Source: Candidatus Aminicenantes bacterium UBA4085 (lineage in GTDB: Bacteria; Acidobacteriota; Aminicenantia; Aminicenantales; UBA4085). From it: a DNA stretch of 14,494 nt. The stretch lies in the NCBI GenBank assembly GCA_002383325.1, contig DFYJ01000115.1, positions 7,493 through 21,986 on the forward strand, given 5' to 3'. A program made the translations under genes and the position numbers. Shown piece by piece: positions 1 to 5,686 of the stretch; position 1 is the stretch's first letter; each line of letters starts with the position of its first letter. The notes beneath the pieces are model-generated. The model was not told the origin of the DNA. It worked only from the letters and a program-made list of their open reading frames with translations, and did no database searches.

Positions 1-6
1 TCCCTT

Positions 7-24
7 CGGCCGTCCGCACGGCCG
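7..24. other. Perfect 7-bp stem-loop near the window edge
   Basis: CGGCCGT at 7-13 and ACGGCCG at 18-24 are exact inverted copies separated by a 4-base loop. No T-run follows on either side, so it is not a standard intrinsic terminator. It may close a gene that lies to the left of the window. Positions 25-110 hold no gene that I can support. Confidence 0.3.
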
Positions 25-115
25 CAGCCGGATGATTCCCGCGCTCCGAGTATACTTCGCTCCGGGCGAAAATACCATGTTTCACCGTCCCCCGACTCCC
101 CCCAAAAGCCTTGAC

Positions 116-145
116 TTGATTCCCGGCCTTCTCTTGCACTATGAT
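116..145 (+). promoter_or_regulatory. Sigma-70-type promoter of the lipoprotein gene
   Basis: TTGATT (116-121) and TATGAT (140-145) are separated by 18 bases and lie just upstream of the AGGAGG ribosome binding site (157-162) of the gene starting at 168. An overlapping TTGACT (111-116) is a better -35 match but its 23-base spacer is too long. Transcription would start near 152, giving a short leader. Confidence 0.5.
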
Positions 146-167
146 AGCCGGCAAATAGGAGGCGAGT

Positions 168-560
168 ATGAAACGCTTTGTTTTTCTCACCCTGGTCTGT
201 TTCCTTCTGCTCATCACCGGCTGCAAGCAGTCCACGACGTCGGAAACCTATGACATGACCGGCAACTGGACCGGAACCATCCGCATCGCGTCCCTGGGCG
301 TCTCGTCGGTCATCAACTTCACCCTCGCCCAGAACGGGTCGACCGTCACCGGGACGTTCTCCACGGATCGAGGGCGCACCGGGACGTTCAACGGGACCCT
401 GTCGGGATCGAGCCTGACCGGCACGATGACCTACGATGACGCTTGCGGAGGGACAGCCTCCATAGCGGGCACGATGAAGAACGCCACCTCGATGGACGGC
501 GCCGGGACAGTCACCGATTGCAACGGATCGAATTCCCATACGATTTCCATTCAAAAATAA
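168..560 (+). CDS. Small secreted lipoprotein, Gly/Thr-rich beta-strand type
   Basis: A 130-residue protein of unknown function. Residues 1-18 form a lipoprotein signal peptide (MKR, then a run of Leu/Phe/Val), ending in the lipobox LITGC with Cys19 as the predicted lipidated residue, so it should be membrane-anchored outside the cytoplasm. The mature part is rich in Gly, Thr and Ser with alternating polar and hydrophobic residues and recurring short G-T-(F/M/L)-(S/N/T) patterns, as expected for a small beta-barrel or beta-sandwich. Two cysteines (in DACGG and TDCNG) could form a disulfide. The ATG at 168 follows AGGAGG by 5 bases and a promoter lies at 116-145, so start and expression look sound. 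It stands alone and converges on the cyclase gene at 688. I cannot place it in a named family. Confidence 0.8.
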   Translation: MKRFVFLTLVCFLLLITGCKQSTTSETYDMTGNWTGTIRIASLGVSSVINFTLAQNGSTVTGTFSTDRGRTGTFNGTLSGSSLTGTMTYDDACGGTASIAGTMKNATSMDGAGTVTDCNGSNSHTISIQK

Positions 561-582
561 TCTTACCGGCTGATCCCGCGGC

Positions 583-626
583 GGAGAGGAGAGGGCGGTC
601 CCTCGCCTCCGGTCGTCCCTCTCTCC
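583..626. other. Imperfect inverted repeat between convergent genes
   Basis: The 127-bp gap between the lipoprotein stop (560) and the cyclase stop (688) contains GGAGAGGAGAGGG (583-595) facing CCCTCTCTCC (617-626), with a competing inner hairpin, GAGGGCG against CGCCTC. It could act as a weak bidirectional terminator for the converging genes, but neither side has a T-run. Confidence 0.25.
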
Positions 627-687
627 CTCAGCGGCCGTCACGACGACTTCCGAGCCGACCAAGCCCGAGGATGGGCCCAAGGTCTAT

Positions 688-2526
688 TCAGCCCCCTTGG
701 CGGGATCCCTCTCCCTTTTCCCCCGTCCCGGCGTCCTTAAAACGGTCGACGGCGAAGAGCTTCACCTCGCTGTGTCCTTTGATCGCGGCCGACCCCAGAG
801 ACCGGGCGATGACCCTGTCCCGCACGCGCTCATGAGCCGCTCCACTGATCAGGATGGTCTCGTGCCATTCCTTGGTCAGGCCCTCCAGCCGCGAAGCCAG
901 GTTGGTGTTGTCTCCGATAGCCGTATAATCCATCTTCTTCAGCGACCCGATATTCCCGACGATGGCTTCACCGTAGTGAATGCCTATGCCGACGCGGAGA
1001 TCCTTCATCCCGTATTCCCGCCAGGCAGCCTTGAGATCGGAGATCCGGGCTTTCATCTGCAGGGCCGCGCTGACGGCCGCATAGACGGGATCATCGTTCT
1101 TCTGAGGCGCGCCGAAGAAGGCAAAAAGGCCGTCGCCCATGAGCTGAGAGACCGTGCCGTTGCAGCCCAAGACGATGTCCGTCATTTCCGAGTGGTAATG
1201 GTTGAGAAAGCGAACGACCTTCTGGGGGTCGTCCTTATGACTCTCGGCATAGGCGGTGAACCCCCTGATATCGATGAACAACAGGGCCAATTCCTTCTGC
1301 TCACCCCGCGTCAGCTCTTCGATGTCGGCCTCCACGATTTGATCAATGATGTTTTCGGGCACGAAACAGGCGAATCGCCTCCTGATCCTGATCTTGCGGC
1401 GCTCCTCCGTATAGTAATGGAAAGCCGTCGTGGCAACGAAGGAGAGGACGACGGCCGACAGCAGCGGCGTGAGACGCAGGACGTAAAGGCGGTTGAAGGC
1501 CAGGACGGAGGCGGCGAGAAGAACCCCCGTTTCCACAAGACACAGGAAGGCGGCAGGGACGGGCCGCCTTCGGCGGCACAGGCCGACCGTCAGGAGCGTC
1601 GTGAGAAAAGCGAGGACGCCCCCCAAGGCGATGCCGGGCTCGCGGAACAGCCTCCCCGACAGCAGGGTCGCCAAGGCCGTCGCCTGGATCAGGATGCCGT
1701 CGGTCATTTTTCCGCTTGAGAAGGACAACGGCGTCGAGTGCTTGTCTTGAAAGAGCAGCCTCGATCCGATGATCACGATGCAGTTCTCGAAGGCTTTCCC
1801 CGGTGAGCTGTCCCGTCTGAGACTCCGCTCGTAGATGTCATGAAAGGATCGGACCTGGATATCCCGGGTCCGTGAGTAATCGATGAGGATCGTCCGGCGG
1901 GGCACCGGCAGAGGAAGGTCGGTCGCGTTTCTGGCCAAGGCCAAGGGGAAGGAAGGGAATCTTCTCGCTCCCTCATCGAAGGTGAGCTGCTGCCTCCGGA
2001 TGTCGTCGTCCGAATCCACCGTCAGGGCGAAGGCGGCCAAATTCTCCTCTCCTGCGGCCAGCAGATAGCTCGGCCAAGGAGCGCTCTCGGAAGAAGAGAA
2101 GCCGACGATGATGCTCGCCCCCCGGCTCCTGGCTTCCAGGAAAGATCTCATATAGACGCTCTCATAGCCCCCGGCGACTTTCTCCTCGAGGGAAATGGAG
2201 GGGAGCTCGATGTCCAGGCCGATCGTCTTGGCCCCCTCATCCACCAGATAGCGGATGATTTCGGAGATATACGTGTGATAAAAAATCAGCGGTTGATTGA
2301 TCTTCCGATAATCTTCCTCGTCGATGGCGACCAGGATGATGTTTCGGGCCGGGTTGTCATGAGGCTTCGGCTTGAACAGAAACCTGAAGTCGATCGATCG
2401 CAGCTCCAGCGGATTCCACGTGCCTTCGCCGGGAATGATCCTGTGGTCGATGAGAATCGCCAGGAGGCCGACAAGCAGGACGATCAGCCCATAGGGAAGC
2501 CAAGCCTTTTTGAGGGGCCGGGACAT
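688..2526 (-). CDS. CHASE2-domain membrane adenylate/guanylate cyclase (class III)
   Basis: A 612-residue receptor-type nucleotide cyclase. One N-terminal membrane helix (about 10-27) leads into an extracytoplasmic CHASE2 sensor domain (about 40-290). Further membrane helices follow (about 298-316, 322-344, 350-370), then a cytoplasmic class III catalytic domain (about 410-590). Metal-binding aspartates are visible as D419 in FIDIRGFT and D465 in MGDG. N542 and R546 in NTNLASR match the ribose-orienting Asn and transition-state Arg. The purine-selecting positions are unusual: the usual Lys before the GD motif is Gln461, and the partner position (Asp1018 of mammalian cyclase) is Thr535. It should still be active as a homodimer, but cAMP versus cGMP as product is open. 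It lies 25 bp after the FecR-domain gene on the same strand, which suggests cotranscription and shared periplasmic sensing. Confidence 0.9.
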   Translation of the reverse strand: MSRPLKKAWLPYGLIVLLVGLLAILIDHRIIPGEGTWNPLELRSIDFRFLFKPKPHDNPARNIILVAIDEEDYRKINQPLIFYHTYISEIIRYLVDEGAKTIGLDIELPSISLEEKVAGGYESVYMRSFLEARSRGASIIVGFSSSESAPWPSYLLAAGEENLAAFALTVDSDDDIRRQQLTFDEGARRFPSFPLALARNATDLPLPVPRRTILIDYSRTRDIQVRSFHDIYERSLRRDSSPGKAFENCIVIIGSRLLFQDKHSTPLSFSSGKMTDGILIQATALATLLSGRLFREPGIALGGVLAFLTTLLTVGLCRRRRPVPAAFLCLVETGVLLAASVLAFNRLYVLRLTPLLSAVVLSFVATTAFHYYTEERRKIRIRRRFACFVPENIIDQIVEADIEELTRGEQKELALLFIDIRGFTAYAESHKDDPQKVVRFLNHYHSEMTDIVLGCNGTVSQLMGDGLFAFFGAPQKNDDPVYAAVSAALQMKARISDLKAAWREYGMKDLRVGIGIHYGEAIVGNIGSLKKMDYTAIGDNTNLASRLEGLTKEWHETILISGAAHERVRDRVIARSLGSAAIKGHSEVKLFAVDRFKDAGTGEKGEGSRQGG

Positions 2527-2551
2527 TTTCCTTGGCTCCGAAGCCGCCGCT

Positions 2552-3475
2552 TCAATCCGCCTGGCAAGCGGCCTGCCTGAGCCGCACGAGCTGCATCTGC
2601 CGGCTCATTAACGATTCGCTCGGGCCGCCGCGCCCGAGGAGGAGGTCATATTGGATCAAGGCCTCATCATAGAGCTGATGCTCCTCCAGGAAGAGGATAT
2701 GACGAAGCCGGGACGCATGATCTCCGGGCTTCGCCTCCAGCTGCATTCGCTGGGCTTGAAGCTCTTTTCTCAAAGCCTCCAGCTCAGGGCTTGGAGGCAG
2801 GCTGAAGCAGCTCCTCTTCTCGGACGCCCTGACGCCGTTGATGACCGCTTCGACGATCCATTCATATCGGCCTCCGGGTTCGAGGGGAGGGCCGTCGGGA
2901 GGATAGGCAAGCTCCGTTTGTCGAGTCGTCTTCTGCCACAAGAGCTTACTGTCGAGAAAAGAGAACAGCTTGATTCTATATTGCTTGACGAATGGATCGC
3001 CCGTCCAACGGAAGACCGGCCTGTCCTCGATGATTCTCGTGTTGGAGAGGCCCCCGACTTCCATGTCTTCCTGGAACGAGAGCCCCTTGTTCGTTGAGCT
3101 CCCCGTCTGAGACGACGAGATCCGCGGCAGGATGATCCGCTCCCGCTGGACGACTCGCGCCGGCGCGGGCCGGCTGCCGTTCTTCTCCACGGAAAACTTC
3201 GCCCCCCCGGCCCAGGACTCCTCGAGGCCGGACCCCAGATACGTGACCGTCAAGGCCGCGCCATCGGCCGTCTCGACGGAATCGCCCGGATAGAGCGGAC
3301 GCCCGAGATCGACGGCCTTTCTGACCCCGGCATGCGTCACGAAGGCTTGGCCCCTCACATCCATCACGATGGCGCTGTAGCCGACTTCCCCGGCCGCAGC
3401 CGGCCAGGCGAAGAGGGAGAACACCGCGATGAGAACGGCCGCGCACCGCCATGAGACCGGAGAGCCCTTCAACAT
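2552..3475 (-). CDS. Periplasmic FecR-domain protein with TPR-like C-terminus
   Basis: A 307-residue exported protein. The N-terminus is a signal peptide with a probable cleavage site after the AAA near residue 28. Residues about 32-100 fit a FecR-like beta domain (VRGQAFV, then LYPGDSVETADGA and a strand-rich tail). Residues about 150-225 (RPVFRWTG ... YEWIVEA) look like an Ig/fibronectin-type beta domain. The C-terminus (about 229-300) is helical and charged with one TPR-like helix pair (LYDEALIQYDLLL). FecR-like domains outside iron transport are often found beside CHASE2 cyclases, and here the cyclase begins 25 bp downstream. I infer a periplasmic sensor or scaffold partner of that cyclase. 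No ligand can be read from the sequence. The 131-bp gap to the upstream peptide gene shows no clear promoter or terminator, so cotranscription with the modified-peptide operon is possible. Confidence 0.75.
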   Translation of the reverse strand: MLKGSPVSWRCAAVLIAVFSLFAWPAAAGEVGYSAIVMDVRGQAFVTHAGVRKAVDLGRPLYPGDSVETADGAALTVTYLGSGLEESWAGGAKFSVEKNGSRPAPARVVQRERIILPRISSSQTGSSTNKGLSFQEDMEVGGLSNTRIIEDRPVFRWTGDPFVKQYRIKLFSFLDSKLLWQKTTRQTELAYPPDGPPLEPGGRYEWIVEAVINGVRASEKRSCFSLPPSPELEALRKELQAQRMQLEAKPGDHASRLRHILFLEEHQLYDEALIQYDLLLGRGGPSESLMSRQMQLVRLRQAACQAD

Positions 3476-3606
3476 GCCTTGCCCCTGCCTTTCCCGGCCT
3501 TTGATCGAAGCCGCTCGCTCCTCCCGGCTCTTCTCATCGACGACCTAAAAGGATTCCTCGGCGAAGGCCGGAAATGCGTCTTCCCCGCGGAACGCGCTGT
3601 GTTGTC

Positions 3607-3795
3607 TTAATTGACCCCTTTGAATTCCGGGCATCGACACTGATGATAGGGGCCGCAGCACTCTTCACAATTTGAGGCTTTTTCGGATTTGTTGAAGCGG
3701 CGCCCGGTCGTAAGGTTGACGGGCATGATCTTGCCGACGGGCCCAGCCCCCGCGGCTTTGGTCGCTCCGGATTTCAGACCGCTCATCTTTTTCAT
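3607..3795 (-). CDS. Cys-rich small peptide, candidate radical-SAM RiPP precursor
   Basis: A 62-residue peptide. The first 40 residues are Lys/Gly/Ala-rich with no membrane segment or signal peptide, and the last 20 contain five cysteines: C43, C46, C47, C53 and C55, spaced C-x2-C-C-x5-C-x-C, followed by PEFKGVN. This leader-plus-Cys-rich-core shape, only 39 bp after a radical SAM/SPASM maturase gene, fits a modified-peptide precursor. The gene has a strong ribosome binding site (AAGGAG, plus-strand 3802-3807) six bases before the ATG at 3795, which argues that it is really translated. The Met at residue 4 is a less likely start. There is no double-Gly cleavage site, and the linked exporter shows no peptidase domain. 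The main alternative is a small zinc-binding protein using the same cysteines. Confidence 0.7.
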   Translation of the reverse strand: MKKMSGLKSGATKAAGAGPVGKIMPVNLTTGRRFNKSEKASNCEECCGPYHQCRCPEFKGVN

Positions 3796-3834
3796 GCGTT
3801 TCTCCTTGAGCCTATTCCTCTGTGAATCATATCA

Positions 3835-5211
3835 TCACGTTTTTTTGACGAAGTCAAGATTGGCCGTTCTTCCCAAGAGATAATACATTTTGAGCGTATC
3901 CCGGATATATTCCTTGTTCTGGTGACAGTAGGGATGAAAAATGGAGCCGGTCTGTTTCCGGGCCCGGATGGCGCATCCCCCGCCGCAAAAGAGAGCAAAG
4001 GAACATTTAAGGCAGATCGGCATGTTCAGGAGAGTTCTTCGAGCGTAAGTCTTCCGCAGCGGAGTGTATTTAAGTTTTCCATCCGCGATGGCGGCTATCC
4101 TCCTTCTCCTGTCTCCAACCTCCTCATAGCAATCGTAGATGTCCCCCCTGGGGTCGATGATTCTAAAAGAATTGCTCCCCACGGTGCAGTATCGCGTCTT
4201 CAGGAAGATCTTGGATTCCTGCATCTCGAGGAGTCTTTTCAGGAACGTCAGGTTCGAAGAGGGGGGGATGTGGGTTCTCTGAGAGATGCGCTCGAAGATT
4301 CTCTTGAAGGCGTGCATGTCCTCCCGATTGCACTTTTGGAAATCATTGAGAGGCGAGAAATACATTTTGACGTTGTCCCCGACGATTTTTTGCTGCTGAA
4401 GGAATTCCGCGAGCCGCTGCGTTGATTTCATACGATGCGGGTGGGTGTGGATTCGCAGGAGGACGCTGGCCTTGGTCTTTTTCAACATGCGAATCGCCGA
4501 AATGATCCTATCGAACGTCGGCTCCCCCGACACAGGAATCCGCTGCGTATCGTGAAAAGCGCGGTCGCCATCCAGAGTGACCTGCACCTCTTGGATTTTC
4601 CCGTATTCCCGGCCGAAGAACTCGATCATTTCCGGCACATGGATGGCATTCGTCGAAGCGATCACATTCACGGAATGCTGGCGGGCATACCGCAATATTC
4701 GGACAATGGATTTTCTGTTGGCGGGGAGCAAGGGCTCCCCCCCAAAAAGGAGGAAAGATAAGTTCTTCTTGGGCACGCCGGGAAACATCTCGGGCAGATA
4801 TTTCGTCAGGATCTCTTCGACCTGTTTCTCACTCAAGGGTGGTCCGGGGGATTTGCAGTAGGCCGTCTTTTGATAGCAGTACGCACAGGCGAGGTTGCAG
4901 CGATAGGTCAAGATGAAACACAGCGAGGCCCGTCTCTGCTTCTTCGTGATCTCGGTGTTTTTGGCATAGATATATCGAGCCTGTCTCTTGAAGGCCTCGA
5001 GCTCTTTGGCCCGGGTCAGGTTCGTGAGATGTCCTCGATTCAAGAGATGTTCTTTTTCTTCCCGGGTCAGGAATGAGAAATCGTCTTTCCTCATGCTGTC
5101 CCAATAATCGCGGGGCACGAGATCAACGCACAGGGAGATCCCGCTGAAAAGAAGCGTTGTTCCGTCCCCCACGTGGACATGATTCAGATAGGAGCTTCTC
5201 CGGATCATCAT
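3835..5211 (-). CDS. Radical SAM/SPASM peptide maturase
   Basis: A 458-residue radical SAM enzyme. Residues about 5-95 form an N-terminal domain (SYLNHVHVGDGTTLLFSG) of the type seen in peptide-modifying SPASM enzymes. The radical SAM core has C105-x3-C109-x2-C112 for the SAM-bound 4Fe-4S cluster and the GGEP motif at 157-160. The SPASM domain is complete: C342-x13-G356-x4-C361, then C400-x2-C403-x5-C409-x3-C413, then C429, enough for two auxiliary clusters. Enzymes of this kind form thioether, C-C or similar crosslinks in ribosomal peptides; the specific reaction here is unknown. The adjacent Cys-rich peptide is the obvious substrate candidate. The gene begins 13 bp after the CNB gene. Two ATGs stand in tandem: AAGGAG is 3 bases from the first (5211) and 6 from the second (5208), so the true start may be the second. 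Confidence 0.9.
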   Translation of the reverse strand: MMIRRSSYLNHVHVGDGTTLLFSGISLCVDLVPRDYWDSMRKDDFSFLTREEKEHLLNRGHLTNLTRAKELEAFKRQARYIYAKNTEITKKQRRASLCFILTYRCNLACAYCYQKTAYCKSPGPPLSEKQVEEILTKYLPEMFPGVPKKNLSFLLFGGEPLLPANRKSIVRILRYARQHSVNVIASTNAIHVPEMIEFFGREYGKIQEVQVTLDGDRAFHDTQRIPVSGEPTFDRIISAIRMLKKTKASVLLRIHTHPHRMKSTQRLAEFLQQQKIVGDNVKMYFSPLNDFQKCNREDMHAFKRIFERISQRTHIPPSSNLTFLKRLLEMQESKIFLKTRYCTVGSNSFRIIDPRGDIYDCYEEVGDRRRRIAAIADGKLKYTPLRKTYARRTLLNMPICLKCSFALFCGGGCAIRARKQTGSIFHPYCHQNKEYIRDTLKMYYLLGRTANLDFVKKT

Positions 5212-5224
5212 CGTCTCCTTCGTG

Positions 5225-5686
5225 CTATTTTTCAGGCCCGGTCCGACTCATCAGTCGATCTTCCATCCGTGCGAATCGCGCCGTCACGGCCTTGAGCATT
5301 TCGATACCGATCTCCGGAAAGGCTCTGATGATCTCGAACAGCTTGTCCTTCGAAATGACGGAGACTTGAGTCGCGGCAACGGCCGTGACCGTGGCTGTAC
5401 GCAGGCCGCGGCCGAAGAGAGCCAGCTCGCCGAAGACATCCCCCTGCCCCAAGAGATTCAGGCGGACGGCTTCGCCGTCACTTGTTTTCCTGGAGACCTC
5501 GACGGATCCCTCATGGATGATATAGGCTTCTCCGCCTTCCTCGCCCTCCTCGACGATCACTTCCCCTGGCTCAAAGAGGAAGTTCTCCGTCGTCAGCGCG
5601 ATGATCCGCAGCTCTTCCTCCTTCAAGGACCGGAACAAGGGCGCCGACTTGAGGCATTGGATCTCTTCGGTCAGGGAGATCTTCAT
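5225..5686 (-). CDS. Stand-alone cyclic-nucleotide-binding domain protein
   Basis: A 153-residue protein that is essentially one CNB domain of the CAP/PKA/PKG type, without a DNA-binding helix-turn-helix, so it is not a normal Crp/Fnr regulator. The beta roll runs from about 15 to 110. The phosphate-binding cassette reads FGELAL (85-90) and, after a short loop, LRTATV (95-100): E87 should contact the ribose hydroxyl, R96 the cyclic phosphate, and T97 sits at the position that in eukaryotic kinases favours cGMP but is also common in bacteria. Helices fill about 114-146. Its ATG overlaps the stop codon of the ABC exporter gene (ATGA), which implies translational coupling and probably physical partnership. 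I infer a cAMP- or cGMP-responsive regulatory subunit of the exporter; direct binding has not been shown for this protein. Confidence 0.88.
   Translation of the reverse strand: MKISLTEEIQCLKSAPLFRSLKEEELRIIALTTENFLFEPGEVIVEEGEEGGEAYIIHEGSVEVSRKTSDGEAVRLNLLGQGDVFGELALFGRGLRTATVTAVAATQVSVISKDKLFEIIRAFPEIGIEMLKAVTARFARMEDRLMSRTGPEK

Noticed and set aside
32..253. 73-codon frame ahead of the lipoprotein gene
   Set aside because: No ribosome binding site or recognisable domain, and it runs through the lipoprotein promoter and start.
697..1719. Long plus-strand open frame opposite the cyclase
   Set aside because: Antisense shadow: the minus-strand frame encodes clear cyclase motifs; the plus-strand product is low-complexity and charged.
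5225..5686. Crp/Fnr-type transcription factor
   Set aside because: At 153 residues the protein ends after the CNB domain and its C-helices; there is no room for a helix-turn-helix domain.
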